A DNA stretch of 64,000 nucleotides, from positions 4,973,001 to 5,037,000 of the forward strand of contig NZ_CP039690.1 in NCBI RefSeq assembly GCF_005144885.1, read 5' to 3'. The DNA comes from Phreatobacter stygius (GTDB lineage: Bacteria; Pseudomonadota; Alphaproteobacteria; Rhizobiales; Phreatobacteraceae). Below the pieces are notes generated by a model, which ran no database searches, was not told the origin of the DNA, and saw nothing but the letters and a program-made list of their open reading frames with translations. Shown one piece after another: positions 26,391 through 34,489 of this stretch; the first letter of the stretch is position 1; the number at the start of each line of letters is the position of its first letter. A program made the translations under genes and the position numbers.

Positions 26391-27182
26391 GCTAGGGCAG
26401 ATGCTTCCCGCCGGCGCCCTGACGATCGGGCGCCGGAGCACTGTTCGAGTGACCGAGCCATGCCGGGCATGGCAGGAAGCTGGGTTAGAGGGGTGGGAGG
26501 GCCGGCGTCAGAAACGGGCCCCAATCTTGTGTCGCGAGCGCACGAGCCACGCCGTTGTGGTCATTACGCAAGGGATCGCGCTTCACCTTGAGGGCTGCGC
26601 CCGGCTCCCCTGGTGCTGAGCGGTACCCGCCCTCGATCAGGACCTGCTTGGCGGCGAGAGAGATCACCTGTGATCATTCTGACACAGGTACCCGCTTAGT
26701 CGCAGCTCCCGCGGTCAAAGTCGGGGGGCCACATACGACGGCTGAAGCCACCGTCAATTGTTGCATAACCCTGATAGCTACATGACGGTGCGCATCGCAA
26801 TGCTGGTCGATACAGCGTTTTTGCGCCGCGTTGCTGGTCTCGCCTGTTGTTGCAAGAGGAGCTTATCCACTGATGCGAGACAGATACAAGCAGAAAATTC
26901 TGTAGAACCTATACTATGTGCTCTATTGACCCAGGTATTGTGTAAGCGGTGGCGTGGCGCGCAATATATTGTGAAAGATCGCCATCGAGGGCGCGGGCCG
27001 CTGGCACTGTTGAAGCTATCTCGATGTCAGGAGAGGCTGTTGTCACCAAGTTTACCACAGGACTGGTCTGCTCGGGCGCCAGGCCAGACGAGCATGCGAC
27101 TGACGGGCCACAGTGTGACCATGGGCGTGCCGCCTGAGCTTGTGGGGCCGCGCCGCGTCATGTGCCCCGTGCTCTGGCAAAC
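26391..27182. other. 792-base stretch without recognisable gene
   Basis: No frame on either strand gives a familiar protein or a good ribosome-binding site. The part from about 26700 to 27060 has lower GC content and less codon-like periodicity than the surroundings and contains several TATA-like stretches. It may be an unconstrained or foreign remnant; no insertion-sequence ends, target duplications or tRNA fold were seen. Confidence 0.5.
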
Positions 27183-27725
27183 TCAGATGGCCGGACCTGC
27201 GGACTCAAGCACGCCAGCGATCAAGCGTGCGACCGCGGTCGGCGGCGTCGCGCCGGTATCGATGGTCAGCCGCGCCGGCGGCATGGCGGCCTCCGCCGCC
27301 TCGAACTGATCGCGAAGCGCGCGCAAGAGTTCGAGCGAGCGCATTTTGCCGAAGGCGGCGCGGTCCGCATTGGCGATCCTGGCATCCTGCAAGTCGGCCG
27401 CAAGGGTCAACCTGACGAAGATCACCTCGCCACCGGCCTCGCCGACGACCCGGCGGACCCGTTCGGCGAAATCCGGGGCAACTGTCGGTTCGGGCTGGAA
27501 GGTGAAGATCGTCGACCGGCCGGCTCTGGCCGCCTCGCCGAGGGTGGCGAGCCAGAAGGCTTCGCGCAGCCTGACGAAAGCGTCACTGCCGAAGGGAAAG
27601 ACGGCAGCCACCGCATCGACGATCAGATGATTGTGGAAGAGCGCGAAGCCAGTGGTGCCGGCGAGCTCCCTGGCGATGGTCAATTTGCCCGAGGCGGGCG
27701 GGCCGTGGAGGAAAACGAGCTGCAT
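27183..27725 (-). CDS. P-loop kinase/AAA family small ATPase
   Basis: 180 residues beginning MQLVFLHGPPASGKLTIARE, a Walker A loop typical of shikimate/adenylate-kinase-like proteins. FHNHLIVDAVAAVFPFG and IFVRLTLAADLQDARI (a likely Walker B strand is TIFTFQPEP) follow. Members of this group phosphorylate small molecules or nucleotides, often in toxin-resistance roles (chloramphenicol phosphotransferase-like). I can name the fold, not the substrate. It stands alone; the 249 bases after it hold nothing I recognise. Confidence 0.75.
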   Translation of the reverse strand: MQLVFLHGPPASGKLTIARELAGTTGFALFHNHLIVDAVAAVFPFGSDAFVRLREAFWLATLGEAARAGRSTIFTFQPEPTVAPDFAERVRRVVGEAGGEVIFVRLTLAADLQDARIANADRAAFGKMRSLELLRALRDQFEAAEAAMPPARLTIDTGATPPTAVARLIAGVLESAGPAI

Positions 27726-27974
27726 GCGGCGATCTCAAAGGCGATGGTCCTTGTTTCGGCCATGATGGCCGGTGTGTGGAACAAAAGCATCAGCCTCCTC
27801 CTGGCGACGGTCGTGTCGTCGCCTCCACCGGGCCGGTGTCATCCGGCTGGGTCTCCGGGCTGGCGGCGTGAAGGGCGTGTCACCCTCGGCAAGATCCATG
27901 GCGGCTGATCGCGCCTGCCGGGAGGGCGCCCCGGCAGGCCGATGGATCAAACCGCTCGGACCAAGGGGAACCGC

Positions 27975-28673
27975 CTACGCCGCAAGACGCGGCAGCAACT
28001 CCTCGACCGTCACGTGGCTCTGGAACCGTCCGCTGCTTTTGACCGGCCGCTCGTCTTCGATGGCATGGGCGAAGATGACCGCCTCGTCCGCTTCCAGCTT
28101 CTGCAGATGGGCATGCAGGCGCGGATAGTCGCGGGCGAGCTCGAACAGACGGAGATCTTCGGCCCAGCGCGCGATGCCGACCAGATAGGCGTCGGCGACG
28201 GTGCGATGATTTCCGACCAGCCAGTCCCTGTCGGCCAGCACGGCGTCGAGATGGGCCAAGCTATGGGCGGCATTGTTGCGCCCCATGGTCCGCAACATAT
28301 CTTTCTCGGGTGCGCCGTCGGCCACCTTGAAAGCGGCCCAGGCGGGCGAGAAGGCAGCGTGCAGTTCGGTATGGAGGAAGGCCAGCGCCCGGTTCAGCCG
28401 GTCGAAGTCCGGCGTGCCCTGCGCAAAACCGAGTTTCCGATCGAGGTCGCGCGCCGCGATATGATGAAGAACGGCCAGGCTTTCGCCCAAAGTTTCGCCG
28501 GACTCGAGCAGGAGAGCGGGCGTTTGCTGTGACGGGTTGAAGCGGGAATAACCCTTGGGCTTGTCCAGCATGTCGATTCGGCAGAGACGATAAGGCTGAT
28601 TCAACCACTCCAGTGCGACGATCGACCCGAACGAGCAACCATGCGGAACGCCGTAGAAAAGAACCGGTTCCAT
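27975..28673 (-). CDS. glutathione S-transferase family protein
   Basis: 232 residues. The thioredoxin-like N-terminal domain begins MEPVLFYGVPHGCSFGSIVA, with the likely catalytic Ser or Cys in GCSFGS, and continues to the cis-proline/SNAIL-like NPSQQTPALLLESGETLGES. The helical C-terminal domain carries HRTVADAYLVGIARW (the conserved Asp). It probably conjugates or isomerises an electrophile. Divergent from the HxlR regulator with a palindrome between them, which suggests regulation by that protein. The start at 28673 (AAAGGAA upstream) is more likely than the one 54 codons earlier, which would cross the operator. Confidence 0.85.
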   Translation of the reverse strand: MEPVLFYGVPHGCSFGSIVALEWLNQPYRLCRIDMLDKPKGYSRFNPSQQTPALLLESGETLGESLAVLHHIAARDLDRKLGFAQGTPDFDRLNRALAFLHTELHAAFSPAWAAFKVADGAPEKDMLRTMGRNNAAHSLAHLDAVLADRDWLVGNHRTVADAYLVGIARWAEDLRLFELARDYPRLHAHLQKLEADEAVIFAHAIEDERPVKSSGRFQSHVTVEELLPRLAA

Positions 28674-28748
28674 TGCGAAATTCCTTTTGCGCTGTGAAGC
28701 AATGATGACGCGATGGATATGCGGTGGCCCGGTTTCGCTGTAAAGAAG

Positions 28749-28765
28749 GCACAATAATGTTGTGC
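28749..28765. promoter_or_regulatory. HxlR operator candidate
   Basis: GCACAA and TTGTGC are perfect 6-base inverted repeats around TAATG, located between the divergent GST and hxlR-type genes, 30 bases before the regulator's ATG. Position and symmetry fit the operator of a dimeric HxlR protein. Confidence 0.6.
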
Positions 28766-28794
28766 GGTTACATTTTTTATACTGAGGTGAGGCG

Positions 28795-29151
28795 ATGAAA
28801 GAGAGCCTGTCCGAATGCCCCATCGAAGACGCCATGCGTGTGCTGGGCGGACGGTGGCGCAGCCTGGTGGTCTATTATCTGAAGGACGGGCCGAAACGGT
28901 TCAGCGACCTGCGCCGGGATATGCCGAAGATTTCCCAGCGCATGCTGACGCTGGATCTGCGCGAGCTGGAAGCGATCGGCGTGGTCTCCCGTACCGTCTA
29001 TCCCGAGGTGCCGCCGCGGGTCGAATACGAACTCACCGCCGACGGGCGCAAGCTCATGCCGGTCATCGATGCGCTCGGCGACTGGTGGGTCGGCGTGGTG
29101 AAGCGGCGGCGGAGCGCGCAAGGCCCCGCGCGCGCCGAGGTGGCTGCCTGA
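28795..29151 (+). CDS. HxlR family transcriptional regulator
   Basis: 118 residues: CPIEDAMRVLGGRWRSLVVY, KRFSDLRRDMPKISQRMLTL and the wing RTVYPEVPPRVEYELTADG are typical HxlR sequence, with the conserved Cys near residue 9. These small winged-helix repressors respond to electrophiles or quinones and usually control a neighbouring oxidoreductase or GST. The divergent GST gene is its probable target. Confidence 0.9.
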   Translation: MKESLSECPIEDAMRVLGGRWRSLVVYYLKDGPKRFSDLRRDMPKISQRMLTLDLRELEAIGVVSRTVYPEVPPRVEYELTADGRKLMPVIDALGDWWVGVVKRRRSAQGPARAEVAA

Positions 29152-29172
29152 GCCAGGATGGGTGGCGCGACG

Positions 29173-30729
29173 TCAGCGGGCGTCGGGCCGGACGAGAGCC
29201 AGGCTCGCTATCGCCGCGAAGGTGATCAGCGCCACCAGGCCCCAGGCCTCGTTCATCGCGTAGACAAAGGCGAGCTTTTCGATCATCGGCTGCAGCATCA
29301 GCTTCACCTCGTCGCCGATAGCGCCGGGCCCGCCCGCGGCGACGATTTCAGGCGGCAGGCCAAGCGCTTTGGCGGTCGCGGGATCGCCGGCCTTGAGCCG
29401 CTCGACGATCGCCGAGGCATGAACAGGCGCGCGGCTGAAAATGACCGTGTCGATCAGCGCCAGTCCGATCGCGCCGCCGAGATTGCGCATCAGGTTGAAC
29501 AGCCCGCTGGCATCCGGCACCGCCTCCGGCGCGAGATGCCCGAGCGCCATGCGGGTCGGCGGCAGGAGGCAGAACATGATGGCCACGCCCCGGATGACCT
29601 GCGGCCAGAACATCCCGTCATAGTCCGTTTCCGGGGTCTGGACCGCGCTGGCGCCAAGGCCGATGGCGAAGGTGAGGAAGCCAAACGCAGACAAGAGGCG
29701 CGCATCAATGCGCCGTTCCAGCGCCACGGCGAGCGGCGCGGTGGCAAGCTGGGCGATGCCGGTCACCAACATGATCGTGCCGATGGCCAAGGCGCCATAG
29801 CCATGGGCCACCGCCAGGAAGACCGGCATCATATAGACCGAACCGAACAGCCCGATGCCAAGCACGAAACTCAGGGTGCAGCCGACTGCAAAGCCGGGAT
29901 CGCCAAAGGTTCTCAGACTCACGATCGGAAATGGACCTTTCAGGGTGCGGGCGAGGAAGCCGGCAAGGCCCACGGCCGAGAGCGCCAAGAGGCCTGAGAC
30001 GGGCGCGGACAGCCAGCCGCGCTGCGGCGCTTCCTTCAGGCCGAGGATCAGGGCGGCAAGCGCCGTCGCCATCAGCACGAGCGAGACGAGGTCGAGCCTC
30101 CTGGTCGCCCCGACTTCAAGGGCTTCGACCGGCAGCAGTCGGCTTGCCGCCCGCGCCGCGACCACGCCCGGCGCCACATTGATCAGGAACAGCCAGTGCC
30201 AGGACCAGGTCTCGGTAATCCAGCCGCCGACGATCGGCCCGACGGTCGGCGCCAGCACCGCCAGCACGCCGGCGATGGTGGTGGCGAGGGCCTGCTGCCG
30301 GTCGGGGAACATCAGGAACACGGCGGAAAAGACCGTCGGGATCAAGGTGCCGCCGGAAAAGCCCTGCAGGACCCGCCACGCGACCAGCGCCGCGAAGCTC
30401 TGGCTGGCCGCGCAGCCGATCGAGGCGAGCGTGAACACGCTGAGCGCCGAGACGAACAGCCAGCGCATGGTCAGGACACGGGTGAGGAAGCCGGTCAGCG
30501 GAATGGCGACGACTTCCGCGATCAGATAGGCGGTCTGGACGAAGCTGATCCGGTCGGGCTCGACGGCGAGCGCTGCCTGAATGGTCGGCATCGAGGTGGC
30601 GACGACCTGGATGTCGAGGATCGCCATGAACATGCCGAGGCACATCATGGCGAAGCCCATCCAGGTCCTCATGGGAACGGATGGCGCGTCTGCTGCCTGA
30701 CTATCCGACCGGTCGGTTGAGTGCTGCAT
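29173..30729 (-). CDS. MFS transporter, DHA2 (EmrB/QacA) type
   Basis: 518 residues with about 14 membrane segments. Motif C-like LAPTVGPIVGGWITETWSW follows the fifth segment, and ILDIQVVATSMPTIQ in segment 1 is the DHA2 signature, which indicates drug/proton antiport. The start overlaps the upstream ICMT-like gene by 29 bases, so it is the last gene of a polyketide synthase operon and likely exports the polyketide or confers self-protection. Confidence 0.88.
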   Translation of the reverse strand: MQHSTDRSDSQAADAPSVPMRTWMGFAMMCLGMFMAILDIQVVATSMPTIQAALAVEPDRISFVQTAYLIAEVVAIPLTGFLTRVLTMRWLFVSALSVFTLASIGCAASQSFAALVAWRVLQGFSGGTLIPTVFSAVFLMFPDRQQALATTIAGVLAVLAPTVGPIVGGWITETWSWHWLFLINVAPGVVAARAASRLLPVEALEVGATRRLDLVSLVLMATALAALILGLKEAPQRGWLSAPVSGLLALSAVGLAGFLARTLKGPFPIVSLRTFGDPGFAVGCTLSFVLGIGLFGSVYMMPVFLAVAHGYGALAIGTIMLVTGIAQLATAPLAVALERRIDARLLSAFGFLTFAIGLGASAVQTPETDYDGMFWPQVIRGVAIMFCLLPPTRMALGHLAPEAVPDASGLFNLMRNLGGAIGLALIDTVIFSRAPVHASAIVERLKAGDPATAKALGLPPEIVAAGGPGAIGDEVKLMLQPMIEKLAFVYAMNEAWGLVALITFAAIASLALVRPDAR

Positions 30730-31195
30730 TCTCGGCCCTGATGCGGATGGCGAGGATCATGGCATTGAGAACAGAGAACGCGGCGGCGTAACACACGAGC
30801 GCGAAGGCGAGCGGCAGAACCGCGATCTCGCCGGCCACCACCGCATAGTTGGGATGGGCCAGGAAGCGATAGGGCCCGGTCCGGATCAAGGGGCGTGCCG
30901 GCTCGACGATGATGCGGGTGGTCCAGCGCTCCCCGAGCGTCATCAGCACCCAGACGCGGCCAACTTGCAGGAGCGCGAACAGGACGAGCCAGATCGGCTG
31001 GATCGGCTGGTCGCGGGCGAGCAGCCAGAGCCCGCCAAGCCAGGCGGCGTGCAGGGCGACGACGAGCGGGTAGTGCCCCGCGCCGAATTCCACCGCGCCT
31101 CGCCTGATCAGCCTGATGGTGTTGCGTCGGGCGAGCAGAAGCTCGGCAGCACGCGCGGCCGTGACCAGCGCCAGGATGACGAGGTTGAGCGTCAC
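30701..31195 (-). CDS. isoprenylcysteine carboxyl methyltransferase-like (ICMT family) membrane protein
   Basis: 164 residues with four or five membrane segments and the ICMT hallmark PARPLIRTGPYRFLAHPNYA followed by a second helix pair and an acidic end (AIRIRAENAAL). ICMT-like membrane methyltransferases next to type III PKS genes methylate alkylresorcinols in other bacteria (for example SrsB). The GTG start at 31195 overlaps the PKS stop as GTGA, and the gene overlaps the exporter start. Confidence 0.85.
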   Translation of the reverse strand: MTLNLVILALVTAARAAELLLARRNTIRLIRRGAVEFGAGHYPLVVALHAAWLGGLWLLARDQPIQPIWLVLFALLQVGRVWVLMTLGERWTTRIIVEPARPLIRTGPYRFLAHPNYAVVAGEIAVLPLAFALVCYAAAFSVLNAMILAIRIRAENAALNRPVG

Positions 31196-32244
31196 GCTGC
31201 GCTCTTCAGGACTGCGCAGCTCGCGGTGAAGCCTGGTCCGAGCGCGGTCAGCACCGAGCGCTCGGGCAGGCCTGCCTCAAGCGCGCGTTCGAGCACGAAA
31301 AGCACGCTCGGCGCCGACATGTTGCCATACTCGCTCAGCACCTGGCGCTCATGGTCGAGCGCTCCCTGGCCCAGCGCCAGCGCATGTTCCAGCGCCTGGA
31401 TAACCTTGGTGCCGCCGGGATGACAGATGAAGCGGCCGACGTCCTGCCTGGCGAGGCCGGCGCGCCTGAGGATGCCGGAGATCGCAGTGGCGATATTGGC
31501 TTCCACGAAGGGCGGTATCGCCTGGGAGAAGACGACGCCGAAGCCCTGGCCATCGAGTTTCCAGCCCATGATGTCGAGCGTATCGGACCAGCAATGTTCG
31601 CCCGAGGCTTCGACCGAGGCGATGCCGTCCGGGCCGGCGCGCAGCACGCAGGCCGCGGCCCCGTCGCCGAACAGGGCGGTGGCGACGATATTGGCCTTGG
31701 TCAGCTGGTCGAGCCGGAACGCCAGGCTGCAGATCTCCACCGCCACGACAAGCACATGGGTTCCCGGGCGGGCGCGGGCGAGTTCGGCGGCAAGCGACAG
31801 GCCGGTCACGCCGCCGGCGCAGCCGAGCCCAAACACCGGTACGCGCCGCGCGTCGTCGCGGAAGCCCATGGCCTTGGCAGCGCGCGCCTCGAGGCTGGGG
31901 GTGGCGATGCCGGTCGAGCATATTGTCACGATGCAATCGATGTCGCGGGCTCCGAGGCCGGCGGCTTCGAGGGCCTGGCTGGCGGCATCGACGAACAGCC
32001 GCCCGGCGCCCTCCAGGAACGCCTCGGTGCGCTCCGGCCAGCCGCGTGGTTCGAAAAACCAGTCCAATGGCTTCACCACATGGCGCTTGTTTATGCCGGC
32101 GCTGGCGAAGACGCGGGCCATCGGGCCGAAGCCGGGATAACGCGGGCCGAACACTTCTTGAGCCGCCGCCGTGACGTCGCGCTGCGTGAGCACGTGATCA
32201 GGCACCGCCGTGCCGAGCGATACGAGTTTGACAGCATGATCCAC
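31192..32244 (-). CDS. type III polyketide synthase (chalcone/stilbene synthase family)
   Basis: 350 residues from a GTG at 32244 with GGGAG upstream; an ATG at 32322 would add 26 residues not typical of the family. The catalytic triad is visible: Cys142 in VFGLGCAGGVTG, His275 in RFICHPGGTKV and Asn308 in SEYGNMSAPS. Such homodimeric cytosolic enzymes extend a fatty-acyl or other CoA starter with malonyl-CoA to alkylresorcinols, alkylpyrones or phloroglucinols. The downstream methyltransferase and exporter point to a methylated lipid phenol or pyrone as product. The starter acyl-CoA is unknown. Confidence 0.88.
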   Translation of the reverse strand: MDHAVKLVSLGTAVPDHVLTQRDVTAAAQEVFGPRYPGFGPMARVFASAGINKRHVVKPLDWFFEPRGWPERTEAFLEGAGRLFVDAASQALEAAGLGARDIDCIVTICSTGIATPSLEARAAKAMGFRDDARRVPVFGLGCAGGVTGLSLAAELARARPGTHVLVVAVEICSLAFRLDQLTKANIVATALFGDGAAACVLRAGPDGIASVEASGEHCWSDTLDIMGWKLDGQGFGVVFSQAIPPFVEANIATAISGILRRAGLARQDVGRFICHPGGTKVIQALEHALALGQGALDHERQVLSEYGNMSAPSVLFVLERALEAGLPERSVLTALGPGFTASCAVLKSAA

Positions 32245-32583
32245 GGCAGGCTCCCAGGAACCCGGCGGCGTCGCTTCGACTATCGTGGAGTTTTGTCCCT
32301 GGAGAGCTGCCGACGCAATCATGTCACGGCATCTTGATTGCGTCCGGGCCGGATCGCGACGCGGTGGGCGGACCGACCAGCCGGACGGCGACCGTCGTCA
32401 GATCGGCGGTCGCGCAGGAAACGGGTGGCGCACGGCCGGCCGCATGCCGACATTGAGGGCACAGGACGGGTCGCAACGCGCGCGCACGGTCCGCTCGAAT
32501 AATTGGCCCCGGCATTTCGAATTTGAAAGCAAGAGCCGGAGTGTGGGCGGCCGGGCTGATCGCTACATCGGTGCAAGACAGCA
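32245..32583. other. 339-base intergenic region between PKS and ada
   Basis: This divergent promoter region shows no gene and no convincing palindrome to me. It must contain the promoters of the PKS operon (minus) and of ada (plus). An Ada-box-like element could not be identified with confidence. Confidence 0.4.
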
Positions 32584-33735
32584 ATGGATGATCAAGAACC
32601 AAGGATGAGCGCCATGCTCAGTGCAGCGACAGTCAACGCCGCCAAGACCGGCGAGCCGAAATGCGATGGCACGACGGCTGCAGTGCTTCCGACCGAAATG
32701 GATCCGCGCTGGCAGGCGGTTCTCGCCCGCGACAGTGCCTTCGACGGCCGCTTCTTTTATGGCGTCCTGACGACTGGAATCTATTGCCGGCCGTCCTGTC
32801 CGTCGCGGCACGCCAAGCCCGAGAATGTCAGCTTCCATCTGACCTGCGAGGCCGCTGCCCGGGCGGGTTTCCGTCCTTGCCGGCGCTGCAAACCCAATGA
32901 GGCGGGCCTTGCCGAGCAGCAGGCGGCGATGGTTGCCGACATCTGCCGTTTCATCGAGGCGGCGGAGGAAGAGCCGCGCCTCGAAGAGCTCGCCCGCGAG
33001 GCCGGCATGAGTCCGTTCCATTTCCACCGGGTGTTCAAATCGGTCACCGGCGTGACGCCAAAAGCCTATGCCAGCGCCCATCGCTCCGAACGGGTGCGGG
33101 CCGAACTGGTCAGGCCGGGCGCCTCGGTCACCTCGGCGATCTATGGCGCGGGCTTCAACTCGAACGGACGCTTTTATGCAACCTCCAACGAGGTGCTGGG
33201 CATGAAGCCGACCGACTATCGCGCCGGCGGCGCCAATACCGAGATCCATTTCGCCATTGGCGAATGTTCACTCGGTTCCATCCTGGTGGCCAGGAGCGAG
33301 CGTGGCGTCTGCGCCATTCTTTTGGGCGACAATCCCGATGCTCTCGCCCGCGACCTGCAGGACCGCTTTCCGCAGGCCAGCCTGATCGGCGGCGATGTCG
33401 CCTTCGAGAGCCTGGTCGCCAAGGTCGTCGGTTTTGTCGAGGCGCCGGGGCTCGGGCTCGACCTGCCGCTGGATGTGCGCGGCACGGCGTTCCAGCAGCG
33501 GGTCTGGCAGGCCTTGCGCGACATCCCGGCGGGCGAGACCGTCAGCTATTCGGAGCTTGCCAAACGGATCGGCGCGCCGAAGGCGGTGCGCGCGGTGGCC
33601 CAGGCCTGCGCCGCCAACACCATCGCGGTGGCGATCCCCTGCCACCGGGTCGTCAGGAATGATGGCGCGCTGTCGGGCTATCGCTGGGGCGTCGAGCGCA
33701 AGCGCGCGCTGATCGCAAAGGAGAATGCGGCATGA
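32584..33735 (+). CDS. ada: bifunctional transcriptional activator / O6-methylguanine-DNA methyltransferase Ada
   Basis: 383 residues in three parts. The N-terminal Zn domain has the four cysteines Cys68, Cys72, Cys99 and Cys102 (GIYCRPSCPSRHAKPENVSF; FRPCRRCKP), of which Cys68 should accept methyl from phosphotriesters. An AraC-type HTH follows (about 125-210; LEELAREAGMSPFHFHRVFKS). The C-terminal alkyltransferase domain has Cys353 in AIPCHRVVRNDG. This is the complete Ada architecture. It is coupled by ATGA to a 2OG-Fe(II) oxygenase gene, so the adaptive response to alkylation is encoded as an operon. Confidence 0.95.
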   Translation: MDDQEPRMSAMLSAATVNAAKTGEPKCDGTTAAVLPTEMDPRWQAVLARDSAFDGRFFYGVLTTGIYCRPSCPSRHAKPENVSFHLTCEAAARAGFRPCRRCKPNEAGLAEQQAAMVADICRFIEAAEEEPRLEELAREAGMSPFHFHRVFKSVTGVTPKAYASAHRSERVRAELVRPGASVTSAIYGAGFNSNGRFYATSNEVLGMKPTDYRAGGANTEIHFAIGECSLGSILVARSERGVCAILLGDNPDALARDLQDRFPQASLIGGDVAFESLVAKVVGFVEAPGLGLDLPLDVRGTAFQQRVWQALRDIPAGETVSYSELAKRIGAPKAVRAVAQACAANTIAVAIPCHRVVRNDGALSGYRWGVERKRALIAKENAA

Positions 33736-34472
33736 CCGCGATCGCCAAGATCAAAGCCTCCGTCGCGACGCCGGCCGACCGGGCAGGGATGATCGACTGG
33801 ACCGCGGTCGCCGACGAACTCGCCAGTCAGGGCGCGGCCGTCATGCCCGCCCTGCTGACGCCTGAGGAGTGCCGGGAGATCGCGGCGCTCTATCCCGACG
33901 ACAAGCGGTTCCGCAGCCATGTCGTCATGGCGCGTCACGGTTTCGGCAAAGGCGAGTACAAATATTTCTCCTATCCGCTGCCCGACCTGATCGGCGGCCT
34001 GCGCACATCGCTCTATCCGCGCCTTGCGCCGATCGCCAATGAGTGGAACCAGCGCATGGGCATCGACACGCGTTATCCGGCGGAGCACCAGGAGTTCCTG
34101 GCGCTTTGCCACCGGGCCGGTCAGCAGCGGCCGACGCCATTGCTGCTGCAATATGTCCCCGGCGACTACAATTGCCTGCACCAGGATCTCTATGGCGACC
34201 TCGCCTTTCCGCTGCAGGTGGCAATCCTGCTGTCGGAGCCGGGCAGGGATTTCACCGGCGGCGAATTCGTGCTGACCGAGCAGCGTCCGCGCATGCAGAC
34301 GCGGCCCGAGGTCGTGCCGCTGCGCCAAGGCGACGCGGTGGTCTTCGCGGTGCATCACCGGCCGGTCAAGGGCAGCCGCGGCAGCTACCGGGTCAATTTG
34401 CGCCACGGCGTCAGCCGGATCCGCTCCGGCCGCCGCCACACGGTCGGCGTCATCTTCCACGACGCCAAATAG
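33732..34472 (+). CDS. 2OG-Fe(II) oxygenase, Ada-operon associated
   Basis: 246 residues. The iron facial triad is His150-x-Asp152 (NCLHQDLYGD) and His225 (NLRHGVSRI), with Arg235 ten residues later to bind 2-oxoglutarate. It is not a canonical AlkB by sequence but a member of the prolyl-hydroxylase-like oxygenase group often found directly behind ada. Oxidative repair of alkylated bases is a reasonable inference from operon position, not from motif. The start overlaps the ada stop by 4 bases. Confidence 0.85.
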   Translation: MTAIAKIKASVATPADRAGMIDWTAVADELASQGAAVMPALLTPEECREIAALYPDDKRFRSHVVMARHGFGKGEYKYFSYPLPDLIGGLRTSLYPRLAPIANEWNQRMGIDTRYPAEHQEFLALCHRAGQQRPTPLLLQYVPGDYNCLHQDLYGDLAFPLQVAILLSEPGRDFTGGEFVLTEQRPRMQTRPEVVPLRQGDAVVFAVHHRPVKGSRGSYRVNLRHGVSRIRSGRRHTVGVIFHDAK

Positions 34473-34489
34473 GCCTGTCCGGCAAGGGT

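Noticed and set aside
26758-27309. A 183-codon plus-strand frame in the atypical region
   Set aside because: No family likeness, no ribosome-binding site and it runs into the opposite-strand kinase gene.
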